Origin: Burkholderiaceae bacterium | Lineage (GTDB): Bacteria > Pseudomonadota > Gammaproteobacteria > Burkholderiales > WYBJ01 | Reading direction: 5' to 3' | Length of the DNA stretch: 32,835 nucleotides | Assembly (NCBI GenBank): GCA_011525945.1 | Contig: WYBJ01000131.1 | Span: 1 to 32,835 of the forward strand | Shown: positions 18,753-29,125 of the stretch, in pieces | Layout of the letters: the number at the start of each line of letters is the position of its first letter | Numbering within the stretch: the stretch's first letter is position 1 | Program-made: the position numbers and the translations under genes | The notes under the pieces: model-generated | What the model was told of the DNA's origin: nothing | Databases searched by the model: none | What the model saw: the letters and a program-made list of their open reading frames with translations, nothing else

Positions 18753-19477
18753 TTACGTCGTTCCTTCGCCTCGACGCGCGCAAGCTCCGGTACTCGCACC
18801 GCAAAGCCGTTCGCATAGCGCAGATCCACGTACTCGATAGGCCGCCCGAGCACTGCCGCGACCCGCGCCTGGTTCTGCACGAAACGTGCGAGTCTGCCTT
18901 CGAGATCGGCACGCCCCAGCTCCAGCGCCGTACCGCCGTCGAGACGGATCGACCAAGCGCGACGCGCCGACACATTCACCTGCACGGGCTCGCGTCCGAT
19001 GCGTTCCAGGCTGCGGCGGAAGTAGGCGTACTGGATCGCCATCTCCTTCGCCGCACCGGGCGGACCGTTGAAGACCGGAAGCTCGCCGTCGAACTGCGCA
19101 TGGAACACTTCGCCTTGCGTGTTCACCAGACCCAGTGTTCCCCAACGCGCGAGCGGCACATGTTCTTCCAGCGTCACGTCGAGCCGATCGGGCCATTGCC
19201 GCCGAAGCTGCGCCTTGCGCACCCACGGAATGCTCTCGAAGCTCTTGCGCGCCCGTGCCAGGTCCAGCGTAAAGAAGCTTCCGCGCAACTCCTGCCGCAC
19301 GACCGCCTCGATCTCGGCGCGGCGCACATGCACGGGTTGCGCGGCGATGCGCACCTCGCGCAAGGGGAAGATCGGCAGCCGCGCCGCAAGCTCGAACGCC
19401 GCCCAGACGAGCGCCAGGAGTGCGGCTGCGAAGAGCGCGTTTGCGATCGCGTTCAGTGCTTGCGGCCTGTCCCACAT
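18749..19477 (-). CDS. ftsQ: FtsQ, divisome scaffold protein
   Basis: FtsQ is a bitopic protein that bridges early and late division proteins through FtsB and FtsL. The 242-residue product has a short cytoplasmic start, one TM helix (about 12-30), and the POTRA domain beginning LREVRIAAQPVHVRRAEIE with GSFFTLDLARARKSFESIPWV. The beta domain follows, with RWPDRLDV-type sequence (RQWPDRLDVTLEEHVPLARW). It starts 15 bp after ddlB. The ddlB stop also carries an ATGA, but that frame does not encode FtsQ. Confidence 0.95.
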   Translation of the reverse strand: MWDRPQALNAIANALFAAALLALVWAAFELAARLPIFPLREVRIAAQPVHVRRAEIEAVVRQELRGSFFTLDLARARKSFESIPWVRKAQLRRQWPDRLDVTLEEHVPLARWGTLGLVNTQGEVFHAQFDGELPVFNGPPGAAKEMAIQYAYFRRSLERIGREPVQVNVSARRAWSIRLDGGTALELGRADLEGRLARFVQNQARVAAVLGRPIEYVDLRYANGFAVRVPELARVEAKERRK

Positions 19478-19492
19478 GTCGCGCGATGTCCG

Positions 19493-20481
<989 letters not shown>

Positions 20482-20485
<4 letters not shown>

Positions 20486-21399
20486 GCCAACACCTCCCCC
20501 ACGATGCGCACTTCGCGCTCCAGCACGATGCCGAAACGCTCGAGCACGCGCGCCTGCGCCTCGTCGATCAGACTCTCGATGTCGGCGGCAACGGCCGTCC
20601 CGGCATTGACGATGAAGTTCGCGTGCTTTTCGGAGATGAGCGCCCCGCCGCGGCGCCGCCCCTTGAGCCCGCAGGCATCGATCAGGCGCGCGGCAAAATC
20701 TCCCGGCGGATTGCGAAATACCGACCCGGCGTTGGGCAGGTTGAGGGGCTGGGTGGCGATGCGGCGCGCGAGCAGGCTCTTGATGCGCGCGCGCGCGTCG
20801 TCGCCGCGACCGGCGCAGAACTGAAACGTCGCTGCAACGAACCATTCCTCGCCAGCGTCCGGAAGCTCGCGCAGTGCGACGCGGCGATAGCCGATCTCGT
20901 ACGCATCGCGTGCCCGCCGCCGCACGACGCCGTCGCGGCCCAGCACGCATGCCTCGCGCACGAATTGCCATGTCTCGGCGCCATAGCAGCCGGCGTTCAT
21001 CGCCAGCGCACCGCCGATCGTTCCCGGGATGCCCGCGAGAAATTCCGCCCCGGTGAGCTGATGCGTGGCCGCGAATCGCGCCACCTTGGGGCTCGCGACG
21101 CCGGCCCCGGCATGGATCGCATGTCCCTCCAGCCGGACATCGTTCAGAACGCCGTGCGTCAGAACGACCGTGCCGCGATAACCGCCGTCGCGCACCAGCA
21201 GATTGCTGCCGAGACCGACGAAGAGCATCGCTTCCGCACGCGGCATCACGCGCACCATGGCTGCCAGGTCGTCGAGATCCGCCGGCACGTATGCGCGCTG
21301 CGCCCTGCCGCCCGCGCGCCAGCTCACGTGCCGCGACATCGGCTCGTCGGTCAGCCATCGTCCGCGCAGATTCGCCAGCACGGGCTCTGCCATGTTCAT
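20482..21399 (-). CDS. murB: MurB, UDP-N-acetylenolpyruvoylglucosamine reductase
   Basis: MurB uses NADPH and FAD to reduce UDP-GlcNAc-enolpyruvate to UDP-MurNAc. The 305-residue protein has the FAD-binding block [13 protein letters not shown] (61-73), [14 protein letters not shown] and the proton-donor region [21 protein letters not shown]. That last sequence, and the length, fit type II MurB. The start at 21399 is chosen because its ATG overlaps the murC stop (ATGA); the longer frame to 21435 lies inside murC. Confidence 0.95.
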
Positions 21400-22820
21400 C
21401 GCGCCCGCGCCTCGTCGTGCGCGCTCTCCAGCCACACCGGCACGTTGCCGATCGATCCGGCTCCCATCGTGACGATCACGTCGCCGTCGCGCGCCGCGGC
21501 CCGAATCGCCGCGGGCAACTCGCTCACCTGCTCGACGAAAATCGGCTCGATCTTCCCTTGCACGCGCAGCGCACGCGCAAGCGCCCGGCCGTCGGCGGCC
21601 ACGATCGGCGGCTCTCCCGCGGAATACACCTCGGTGAGGAGCAGCAGGTCAACACCCGAGAGCACGCGCACGAAATCCTCGAACAGGTCACGCGTGCGCG
21701 TGTAGCGATGCGGCTGAAAGACGAGCACGATGCGCCGGTCGGGAAACGCACCGCGCACCGCCGCGAGAGTCGCCTGCATTTCCGCGGGATGATGGCCGTA
21801 GTCGTCGATGATGCTCGCATTGCCGCCATCGGCAAGCGTCAGATCGGCATAGCGCTGGAAGCGCCGCCCGACACCACCGAATTCCTTCAGCGCCTTCGCG
21901 ATGGCGGCATCGGAGGCGCCGAGCTCCATCCCGACTGCGATGGCCGCGAGCGCGTTCAATACGTTGTGCTCGCCGGGGAGGTTCAGATCGACGCGAAGAT
22001 CGGCGTATTCCTCGGCGCGGCTCGGATTGAGCTTGCGCACGACACGGAACTGCATCCGCCCCTGTCGGTGAACGACGTCGACTGCGCGAATCTGCGCATC
22101 CGGGGCGAACCCGTAGGTGACGATCGGCTTCGCCACAGCCGGCATGAGCGCGCGAATGTTGACGTCGTCGCCGCACAGGACCGCCATGCCGTAGAACGGG
22201 AGTTGCTGCAGGAAGTTGACGAAGCTTTCGCGCAGCCGCTCGATCGAGTGCCCGTAGGTCTCCATGTGGTCGGCATCGACGTTGGTCACCACCGCCAGAA
22301 CCGGGTGCAAGTGCAGGAAGGAGGCGTCCGATTCGTCCGCTTCCACCACGATGAACTCCCCGCCGCCCAACTTCGCGTGCGATCCGGCGCTCACCAGACG
22401 CCCACCGATCACGAATGTCGGGTCCAACCCCGCCTCGGCCAGAACGCAGGCGATCAGGCTCGTGGTGGTGGTCTTGCCGTGCGTGCCCGCCACCGCGATG
22501 CCTTGCCTGAAGCGCAACAGTTCAGCGAGCATCAGTGCGCGCGGCACCACCGGAATCTTGAGCTCGCGCGCCCGCACGACCTCGACGTTGTCGGGCGCGA
22601 CCGCCGTCGACACCACGACCACGTCGGCTGCCTGGGTGTTCACGGCATCGTGTCCATGCGCAATGTGCGCGCCGAGATCGGACAGCCGCCGCGTCGTGGC
22701 GCTAATCACCAGATCCGAACCACTCACCTTGTAGCCGAGATTGATCAGCACTTCGGCGATGCCGCTCATGCCGGCTCCGCCGATGCCCACGAAGTGCACG
22801 CGCTTGACCTTGTGTCGCAT
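21396..22820 (-). CDS. murC: MurC, UDP-N-acetylmuramate--L-alanine ligase
   Basis: MurC adds the first amino acid, L-Ala, to UDP-MurNAc. The 474-residue Mur ligase has the N-terminal Rossmann loop [16 protein letters not shown] (10-25), the ATP loop [10 protein letters not shown] (111-120) and [10 protein letters not shown]. Further family blocks are [10 protein letters not shown] and [21 protein letters not shown] 11 nt upstream of the ATG lies inside a 22-codon micro-ORF that fills the gap from murG. The ATG is 3 nt after that micro-ORF's stop. Confidence 0.97.
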   Translation of the reverse strand: MRHKVKRVHFVGIGGAGMSGIAEVLINLGYKVSGSDLVISATTRRLSDLGAHIAHGHDAVNTQAADVVVVSTAVAPDNVEVVRARELKIPVVPRALMLAELLRFRQGIAVAGTHGKTTTTSLIACVLAEAGLDPTFVIGGRLVSAGSHAKLGGGEFIVVEADESDASFLHLHPVLAVVTNVDADHMETYGHSIERLRESFVNFLQQLPFYGMAVLCGDDVNIRALMPAVAKPIVTYGFAPDAQIRAVDVVHRQGRMQFRVVRKLNPSRAEEYADLRVDLNLPGEHNVLNALAAIAVGMELGASDAAIAKALKEFGGVGRRFQRYADLTLADGGNASIIDDYGHHPAEMQATLAAVRGAFPDRRIVLVFQPHRYTRTRDLFEDFVRVLSGVDLLLLTEVYSAGEPPIVAADGRALARALRVQGKIEPIFVEQVSELPAAIRAAARDGDVIVTMGAGSIGNVPVWLESAHDEARAR

Positions 22821-22823
22821 CGC

Positions 22824-22892
22824 TCAGTGGACCTCCGTGCGCCACGGCAGCCTCGCCGCCGTGCGCTCGTGCCGGGTCTCGCATGCACTCAT
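22824..22892 (-). CDS. Micro-ORF (22 aa) bridging murG and murC
   Basis: The ATG overlaps the murG stop (ATGA). The frame encodes MSACETRHERTAARLPWRTE plus two residues and stops with TGA three bases before the murC ATG (TGA GCG ATG). The murC Shine-Dalgarno lies inside it. The peptide resembles nothing I know. The arrangement would carry ribosomes across the 68-bp gap and let them restart on murC. It could also be a chance frame. Confidence 0.3.
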   Translation of the reverse strand: MSACETRHERTAARLPWRTEVH

Positions 22893-23965
22893 CGGCGCGC
22901 CCCTTCGGCGAGTTCGATGCAGACCTCGGCTACCCTGTGCGCGGCATCGGGGTTGCCCAGCGCGCGCGCCGCGCATGCCAGGTCGAGCAGGCGTGCGCGA
23001 TCGAGCCCGGCGATCAGCTCGCTCAGCCGCTGCGGCGTTAGCTCGGCTTGCGGCAGCACGATCGCCGCATCGGCCTGCGCCAGTCGGCGCGCGTTGTGCA
23101 TCTGGTGGTCGTCGATCGCGAACGGGAACGGCACCAGAATCGCGCCCACACCCACCGCGGTCAGCTCGGCCAAGGTGGTGGCACCGGCACGGCAGATGAC
23201 CAGGTCCGAAGCCATCAGCTCGGCCGCCACATCCTCGACAAAGGCGACGCAGCGCGCTGCGAGCCCCGCCTCGCGATAACCGGCAACGACGGCCTCGATG
23301 TGCTGCTCGCCGGCCTGATGCAGCACTTGCGGCGCGTGCGGCAGCGCGGCGAGCGCCCGTGGCACGACATCGTTCAGTGGCTTCGCACCCAGACTCCCGC
23401 CGAGCACCGTGATGCGCAGCGGCCCGCTGCGCCGAGCAAAGCGCGCTTGCGGTGTCGGCAGCGAGGTGAAGGCGGACCGAATCGGATTGCCGGTCAGCAC
23501 CACCCGCCGCCTGCGCGTGAACGCCGCTGCGTCGCTCGCGAGCACACGATCGGCGATCTGCGCGAGCAGCCGCGTGCTCGTTCCCGCGATCGAATTCTGC
23601 TCGTGAATCACGAGCGGCCGGTTCAATGCCGATGCCATCATGCCGCCCGGAAAACTGATGTAGCCGCCCATGCCGAGCACCACATCGGGACGCAGTGCCC
23701 GGATCACTGCTGCCGACTGCCAGAACGCGCGCAGCAACCGATAGGGTAGGAGCGCCAGGTTGAGCGGACCCTTGCCACGCACGCCCTGGAAGTCGACGAA
23801 GCGCATCTCGTAGCCGCTGCGCGCTACGATGCGCGCTTCCATACCGCTCTTCGCGCCCATCCACGTCACGCGCCAGCCGCGCGCGGCCAGAATTTCGGCC
23901 ACGGCAAGCGCGGGGAAGATGTGGCCGCCGGTTCCGCCGGCCATGATAAGGATGGTCCGTGGCAC
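22889..23965 (-). CDS. murG: MurG, lipid II-forming GlcNAc transferase
   Basis: MurG transfers GlcNAc to lipid I at the inner face of the membrane, making lipid II. The 358-residue GT-B enzyme has the N-terminal glycine loop MAGGTGGHIFPALAVA (8-23), LGMGGYISFPGGMMAS, HEQNSIAGTSTRLLA and the C-terminal donor site CRAGATTLAELTAVG. The start is GTG at 23965. An in-frame TGA lies two codons upstream, so no longer form is possible. The likely ribosome site AGAGGT is about 15 nt away, which is far and points to coupling with the micro-ORF just upstream. Confidence 0.96.
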   Translation of the reverse strand: MPRTILIMAGGTGGHIFPALAVAEILAARGWRVTWMGAKSGMEARIVARSGYEMRFVDFQGVRGKGPLNLALLPYRLLRAFWQSAAVIRALRPDVVLGMGGYISFPGGMMASALNRPLVIHEQNSIAGTSTRLLAQIADRVLASDAAAFTRRRRVVLTGNPIRSAFTSLPTPQARFARRSGPLRITVLGGSLGAKPLNDVVPRALAALPHAPQVLHQAGEQHIEAVVAGYREAGLAARCVAFVEDVAAELMASDLVICRAGATTLAELTAVGVGAILVPFPFAIDDHQMHNARRLAQADAAIVLPQAELTPQRLSELIAGLDRARLLDLACAARALGNPDAAHRVAEVCIELAEGARR

Positions 23966-23968
23966 GGC

Positions 23969-24079
23969 TCACACCGTTTCACCTCTCGTCGGCTGCCTCT
24001 CCTGGCTGTGGCACAACGCACGCTGCGTACGCATAGGCCTGCGCCGGCGCCACCACCTCACGCACAATCGAGCGTTCAT
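23969..24079 (-). CDS. Micro-ORF (36 aa, Arg-rich) bridging ftsW and murG
   Basis: The ATG overlaps the ftsW stop (ATGA, after a GTA codon). The frame runs 36 codons and stops with TGA three bases before the murG GTG (TGA GCC GTG). The peptide has ten Arg and two Trp (core [10 protein letters not shown]). It fills the 110-bp gap exactly, and the distant murG ribosome site lies inside it. The frame could serve translational coupling rather than make a useful protein. Confidence 0.35.
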   Translation of the reverse strand: MNARLCVRWWRRRRPMRTQRALCHSQERQPTRGETV

Positions 24080-25236
24080 ACGGTTCGGCCCCGCATGAGT
24101 TGTCGGTTCTCCCAATCGATCCGCAGCAGCACGGCGATGGCGCAGCAATTGGCGGCGATGGCGCTGCCGCCGAAGCTCATGAGCGGCAGCGTGAGGCCCT
24201 TGGTCGGCAGCACACCCATGTTCACGCCCATGTTGATGATTGCCTGCACGCCGATCCACAAGCCGATGCCCTGCGCGACCAGCGCCGCGAACAGCCGCTC
24301 CAGCACCGCCGACTGCTGGCCGATCGCGAATGCGCGCAGGATGAGCCAGCAGAACAGTCCGATCACCGTTGCCACTCCCGCGAAGCCGAGCTCCTCGGCG
24401 ATCACGGCGAGCAGGAAGTCGGTGTGCGCCTCCGGCAGGTAGAACAGCTTCTCCACGCTTCCGCCCAGCCCCACGCCGAACCACTCGCCACGGCCGAACG
24501 CAATCAATGCGTGCGAGAGCTGGTATCCGCGCCCATAGGGATCCGACCAAGGATCCATGAAGCCGATGATGCGCTGCATGCGGTAAGGCGAGGTGAGGAT
24601 CAGCAAGACGAATCCGAGCACCAGCAGCACGGCCAGTCCCGCGAACAGTCGCCAGTTCATTCCGCCGAGGAACAGGATGCCCATCGCGATCACGGTGATG
24701 ACCGCGAACGCGCCGAAGTCCGGCTCGCGCAGCAAGAGCCCACCGACGAACAGCATCACCACCAGCATCGGCGCGAAGCCCTTCTTGAAGCTGCCCATGT
24801 AGGCGGCCTTGCGCACCGTGTAGTCCGCGGCATACACGACGACGAAGAGCTTCATGACCTCGGAGGGCTGCAGATTGAGCACCACCAGCGGCAACCAGCG
24901 CTGGCTGCCGTTCACCTCGCGGCCGATGCCAGGCACCAGAACAAGTAACAGCAGCGCCATGCCGAGCAGGAATAGCGGCGGCGCATAGCGCTGCCAAGTC
25001 CGTATCGGCACCTGGAACACGGCCGCCGCCATGGCCACGCTCGCCGCTACGAACAGCGAATGTCGCAGCAGGAAGTAGGTCGACTGGTATCCGGTATGCC
25101 GGCCCGCCTCGGCCATGGCGATCGACGAGGAATACACCATCACGATCCCGAGCGAGAGCAGGGCAACGACCACGCCGACGATTCCGCGGTCGTATTCCGC
25201 GGCGGGCTGAATGCGCTGAACGTCGCGGTAGAACAT
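24076..25236 (-). CDS. ftsW: FtsW, septal peptidoglycan glycosyltransferase (SEDS)
   Basis: FtsW polymerises lipid II at the septum together with FtsI. The 386-residue protein has about ten TM helices and the SEDS blocks [67 protein letters not shown] and [16 protein letters not shown]; Asp and Glu residues of the last block match the catalytic region of the family. It ends with [10 protein letters not shown] followed by a short cytoplasmic tail. Its ATG follows the murD stop with no gap (TGAATG), just after a G7 run in murD. Confidence 0.97.
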   Translation of the reverse strand: MFYRDVQRIQPAAEYDRGIVGVVVALLSLGIVMVYSSSIAMAEAGRHTGYQSTYFLLRHSLFVAASVAMAAAVFQVPIRTWQRYAPPLFLLGMALLLLVLVPGIGREVNGSQRWLPLVVLNLQPSEVMKLFVVVYAADYTVRKAAYMGSFKKGFAPMLVVMLFVGGLLLREPDFGAFAVITVIAMGILFLGGMNWRLFAGLAVLLVLGFVLLILTSPYRMQRIIGFMDPWSDPYGRGYQLSHALIAFGRGEWFGVGLGGSVEKLFYLPEAHTDFLLAVIAEELGFAGVATVIGLFCWLILRAFAIGQQSAVLERLFAALVAQGIGLWIGVQAIINMGVNMGVLPTKGLTLPLMSFGGSAIAANCCAIAVLLRIDWENRQLMRGRTV

Positions 25237-26616
25237 TCAATGCCGCCCCCCCAGGCGTTGCGCCAGGGCGCGCGCGATCAGCGCGAACGCCTCACCGCGA
25301 TGACGATAATCACGGAACATGTCGAAGCTCGCGCAAGCCGGCGAGAGCAAGACGGCATCGCCCGGCAGGGCTGCCGCGTAAGCGATGTCGACCGCGTCCT
25401 CGAGGGTATCGGCAGTCGTGAGGACGACACCGCTGGACGCGAGTGCGGCACGGATGCGGTCGCGATCGCGGCCGATCAGCACCACCGCGCGTGCGTGCCG
25501 GCTCACGGCCTGCGCCAGCGGCGCGAAGTCCTGCCCCTTGCCCTCGCCCCCGGCGATCAGCACGCAAGTGCGGCCCAGCCCGGACAGCGCTGCCACCGCG
25601 GCGCCGACATTGGTGCCCTTGGAGTCGTCGTAGAAGGCGACATCGCCGCAGCGCGCGACCGGTTGCAGGCGATGCGGCAGGCCGCGATACGCGCGCAGCG
25701 CGCCGACCATCGGCAACTCCGGCAACCCCAGCGCCGTACCCAACGCCAGGGCCGCGAGCGCATTGGCGGCGTTGTGCAATCCGGGTGCGCCGAGATCCGC
25801 GAACGCCATCACGCGCCGGGCGCCCTGGACGAGAAACGCGGTACCTGCGTCCGACACGATACCCCAGTCGCTCGCGGCATCCGGAGCACCGAGACCGAAA
25901 GTCACGACCTGCCGGTCGGGCAGGCGCATGGCGAGGCTCCATGCATCGTCGCGGTTCAAGACCTGCGCGCCGCTGCCGCGGAAGATCCGGGCCTTCGCCC
26001 GGGCGTACGCCGCCATGCCGTCGTAGCGGTCGAGGTGATCCTCGCTCACATTGAGTACGGCTGCGGCAGTCGGATCGAGCGAACGGGTCGTCTCGAGCTG
26101 AAAGCTGGAAAGCTCCAGCACGTAGACGTCGGGCGACGTTACATCGCTCAGCGCATCGAGTACCGGCAGCCCGATGTTACCGGCCACCACGGTGCGGGCG
26201 CCGGCCGCCGCGCACATCGAACCGGCCATGGTCGTGACCGTGCTCTTGCCGTTGGAGCCGGTGATGGCGATCACGCGTGCCGCCGCATGCTTGGCGTGCG
26301 CGAACAGCTCCACGTCGCCGACCACCGGCAGGTCTCTGTCCAGCGCCCGCTTCACGGCAGGCTCGGTGAGCGCGATTCCCGGGCTGATGGCAACGAGATC
26401 GATCGTCTCGAAACTCGCATCGCCGAACGGGCCGGTTTCCAGGTGCACGTCGGGCAACTCGCTGGCGAGCGTCGCAGCGTTGGGCGGGTCGAAGCGGCTG
26501 TCGGCGACGCGCACGCGTGCACCCTGGCGCACGAGCCAGCGCGCCATCGACAGACCCGTCGCGCCAAGCCCGAGCACCAGAACGTTCTTTCCCCGCAGTT
26601 GCAAAGTCTCAACCAT
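25237..26616 (-). CDS. murD: MurD, UDP-N-acetylmuramoyl-L-alanine--D-glutamate ligase
   Basis: MurD adds D-Glu to UDP-MurNAc-L-Ala. The 459-residue Mur ligase shows the Rossmann loop VLGLGATGLSMARWL, the ATP loop ITGSNGKSTVTT (118-129), ELSSFQLE, LNVSEDHLDRYDGM with the Lys following, and the C-terminal block FYDDSKGTNVGAAVAAL and LLSPACASFDMF. It follows mraY by 9 bp. The last codons hold a G7 run (25246-25252 on the other strand). Confidence 0.97.
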   Translation of the reverse strand: MVETLQLRGKNVLVLGLGATGLSMARWLVRQGARVRVADSRFDPPNAATLASELPDVHLETGPFGDASFETIDLVAISPGIALTEPAVKRALDRDLPVVGDVELFAHAKHAAARVIAITGSNGKSTVTTMAGSMCAAAGARTVVAGNIGLPVLDALSDVTSPDVYVLELSSFQLETTRSLDPTAAAVLNVSEDHLDRYDGMAAYARAKARIFRGSGAQVLNRDDAWSLAMRLPDRQVVTFGLGAPDAASDWGIVSDAGTAFLVQGARRVMAFADLGAPGLHNAANALAALALGTALGLPELPMVGALRAYRGLPHRLQPVARCGDVAFYDDSKGTNVGAAVAALSGLGRTCVLIAGGEGKGQDFAPLAQAVSRHARAVVLIGRDRDRIRAALASSGVVLTTADTLEDAVDIAYAAALPGDAVLLSPACASFDMFRDYRHRGEAFALIARALAQRLGGRH

Positions 26617-26625
26617 CCGGCGCGA

Positions 26626-27711
26626 TCACCTCAACTTCAACGTCGACAGTCCAACCAGCACCAACATCATGGTGATGATCCAGAAACGCACGACGACCTG
26701 ATTCTCTTTCCAGCCTTTGAGCTCGTAGTGGTGGTGCAGCGGCGCCATGCGGAAGATGCGCCTGCCGGTGAGCTTGAAGGAGGCGACCTGCAGCATCACC
26801 GACAAGGTCTCGACCACGAACACCCCGCCCATGATGAACAGCACGATCTCCTGGCGCACGATCACGGCGATCGTCCCAAGCGCCGCGCCGAGCGCGAGCG
26901 CACCGACATCGCCCATGAAGACTTCCGCCGGATAGGCGTTGAACCAGAGAAACGCGAGCCCCGCCCCCGCCAGCGCCGCGCAGAACACGGTGAGCTCGCC
27001 CGAGCCCGGGATGTAGGGGAAGGCGAGATACTTGGAGAAAACCGAATTGCCGGTTACGTAGGCGAATATGCCCAGCGCGGCGCCGACCATGACCGTCGGC
27101 ATGATCGCCAGGCCATCGAGGCCGTCGGTGAGATTGACCGCATTGCTGGTGCCGACGATGACGAAATAAGTCATCGCGACGAAGCCGACCACGCCCAGCG
27201 GATAGGCGACGGTCTTGAAGAACGGCACGATGAACGCCGTCTGCACCGGCAGGCTCGCGGTGAACGCGATCAGCACGGCCGCAGTGAGGCCGATCAGCGA
27301 CTGCCAGAAGAACTTCGCCGCCGCGGACAGCCCCTTGGGGTTGCGGTGCACCACCTTGCGGTAGTCGTCGATCCAGCCGATCAGGCCGAAGCCGAGCGTC
27401 ACCCCCACCACCACCCAGACGAAGCGGTTGCGCAGATCCGCCCACAACAGCGTGGTGACGACGATCGAGACCAGAATGAGCGCACCACCCATGGTGGGCG
27501 TACCGGCTTTCGTGAGATGCGTGCGTGGCCCGTCCTCGCGTACCGCCTGGCCGATCTTGTAGGCCGCGAGTTTGCGGATCATAGCCGGTCCAACCACGAA
27601 CGAAATGATGAGAGCCGTCAGGCATGCGAGCACCGCACGCAGGGTGATGTACGCAAAAACATTGAATGCGCGCACCTCGGTTGCGAGCCATTGCGTCAAT
27701 GCGAGCAGCAT
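26626..27711 (-). CDS. mraY: MraY, phospho-MurNAc-pentapeptide transferase
   Basis: MraY moves phospho-MurNAc-pentapeptide onto undecaprenyl phosphate, forming lipid I. The 361-residue, roughly ten-helix protein has the catalytic Asp pair Asp115-Asp116 (IDDYRK), [12 protein letters not shown] (190-201), Asp268 in [11 protein letters not shown] and the HHHYE loop (326-330). GAGG lies 6 nt before the ATG. The 49-bp gap after murF holds the start of a small frame that overlaps the first codons of mraY. Confidence 0.97.
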   Translation of the reverse strand: MLLALTQWLATEVRAFNVFAYITLRAVLACLTALIISFVVGPAMIRKLAAYKIGQAVREDGPRTHLTKAGTPTMGGALILVSIVVTTLLWADLRNRFVWVVVGVTLGFGLIGWIDDYRKVVHRNPKGLSAAAKFFWQSLIGLTAAVLIAFTASLPVQTAFIVPFFKTVAYPLGVVGFVAMTYFVIVGTSNAVNLTDGLDGLAIMPTVMVGAALGIFAYVTGNSVFSKYLAFPYIPGSGELTVFCAALAGAGLAFLWFNAYPAEVFMGDVGALALGAALGTIAVIVRQEIVLFIMGGVFVVETLSVMLQVASFKLTGRRIFRMAPLHHHYELKGWKENQVVVRFWIITMMLVLVGLSTLKLR

Positions 27712-27764
27712 GAGGCGCCTCGCCCAGCGTTCGTGTCGTCATTCGATCCGCCGCGGCTCGTCAT
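27696..27764 (-). CDS. Micro-ORF (22 aa) between murF and mraY
   Basis: The ATG overlaps the murF stop (ATGA). The frame ([16 protein letters not shown] and six more residues) ends 14-16 bases inside mraY, so its terminating ribosomes would stop near the mraY start. It is less tidy than the two beside murG and may be chance. Confidence 0.2.
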   Translation of the reverse strand: MTSRGGSNDDTNAGRGASCCSH

Positions 27765-29125
27765 GCAGCCCCTGCCCGGAGCGATTGCACCACGCGCTCC
27801 ATCTGCATGAAACGCGACCCTTTCACCAGCACCGTGGTATCGGCGTCCAGCTCCGGCTCGACGGCGGCGATAAGCTCCTCGATACGGGTGAAGTGCCGCG
27901 CCGAAGGTCCGAACGCCCCCGCCGCCAGCGCACTCGCGGCACCGAGCGTGAACAGGCGCTCGATCGAGGCGGCGCGCGCCGCCTCGCCCACGCGCACGTG
28001 ACCAGAATCGCGGTCCGCTCCGAGCTCGCCCATGTCGCCGAGTACCAGCACGCGCCGCCCGGGCATCGCGGCCAGCACCGCGATCGCGGCAAGGGCGGAT
28101 TCGGGATTGGCGTTGTAGCTGTCGTCGATCACGACCGCGCCGTTGCGACCGGCGCAGCACTGCAAGCGACCCGGCGGGGCGCGAAACGCGGCGAGCCCCG
28201 CGCACACGGCGGCGGGCGGCACGCCGAGCGCGTAGGCCGCGGCGGCCGCAGCGATGGCGTTGCGAACGTTGTGCTCGCCCGGCGCGTTCAGACGCAGCTC
28301 GCACGATCCGCGTGGCGTATCGATGACGATGTCGCTGTGCAGGGCATGGCCCGCATAGCGTCCCGTGATCTGCGCCCGATGCTCGAGGGCGAACTCGAGC
28401 GTGCGCCGATGCGCGTTCTGACTTCGCCACAAATCGGCGAAAATATCGTCGGCATTGACGAGCGCAATGCCATCTTCATCGAGACCTTCGTAGATCTCGC
28501 CCTTGGCGCGGGCAATTGCGTCCGGACTGCCGAGCAGGCCGATGTGGGCGCTGCCGGCATTGGTGATAAGCGCCACACTCGGTTGCGCAAGCCCGGTCAG
28601 GTAGCGGATCTCGCCCGCGTGGTTCATGCCCATCTCGATCACCGCGTAGCGGTGCGAAGCGCGCAACCGCAGCAGCGTGAGCGGCATGCCGATGTCGTTG
28701 TTGAGGTTGCCCACGGTCGCGAGCACCTCGGAGTCGCCGGCGCCGCCGGCGCGCAACACCGTCGCGAGCATGTCCTTTACCGTGGTCTTGCCGTTGCTGC
28801 CGGTAATCGCGATGAGCGGCAAACGAAAGCGCCCGCGCCAGTACGCCGCAAGTCGCCCGAGCGCGGCGCGCGTGTCATCGACGCGGATGAGCGAAGCCGG
28901 TGCGGATACTTCGGGCGCGTTATCGCCCTGCACCACCGCGCCCGCAGCTCCGGCCGCGAACGCCCGGTCGAGGAACCGGATCGCATCGAATCGCTCGCCC
29001 TTGATGGCGAAGAAGAGCTCGCCGGCGGCCAGGCTGCGCGTATCGGTAGACGCGCCATGGAATGGCCGGTCCTCGCCATACAGGCAACCAGCCATCGCCG
29101 CCGCGGCCTCGCGCAGATTCATCAT
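27761..29125 (-). CDS. murF: MurF, UDP-MurNAc-tripeptide--D-Ala-D-Ala ligase
   Basis: MurF adds the D-Ala-D-Ala made by Ddl and completes the pentapeptide. The 454-residue protein has the N-terminal substrate domain with STDTRSLAAGELFFAIKGERFDA, the ATP loop ITGSNGKTTVKDM (107-119), NEIGMNHAGEI-type sequence (VIEMGMNHAGEI) and the C-terminal block VIDDSYNANPESALAAI. The start at 29125 is the ATG overlapping the murE stop; the next codon is also ATG. The longer frame to 29182 lies inside murE. Confidence 0.96.
   Translation of the reverse strand: MMNLREAAAAMAGCLYGEDRPFHGASTDTRSLAAGELFFAIKGERFDAIRFLDRAFAAGAAGAVVQGDNAPEVSAPASLIRVDDTRAALGRLAAYWRGRFRLPLIAITGSNGKTTVKDMLATVLRAGGAGDSEVLATVGNLNNDIGMPLTLLRLRASHRYAVIEMGMNHAGEIRYLTGLAQPSVALITNAGSAHIGLLGSPDAIARAKGEIYEGLDEDGIALVNADDIFADLWRSQNAHRRTLEFALEHRAQITGRYAGHALHSDIVIDTPRGSCELRLNAPGEHNVRNAIAAAAAAYALGVPPAAVCAGLAAFRAPPGRLQCCAGRNGAVVIDDSYNANPESALAAIAVLAAMPGRRVLVLGDMGELGADRDSGHVRVGEAARAASIERLFTLGAASALAAGAFGPSARHFTRIEELIAAVEPELDADTTVLVKGSRFMQMERVVQSLRAGAA

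Noticed and set aside
21291..23279. A 662-codon plus-strand frame opposite murB, murC and murG
   Set aside because: Composition and position show it to be an antisense shadow.
25060..27810. A 916-codon open frame on the plus strand opposite ftsW, murD, mraY and the end of murF
   Set aside because: It is a GC-rich antisense shadow. It is very rich in Arg, His, Asp and Glu without any domain, and the opposite strand holds well-conserved genes.
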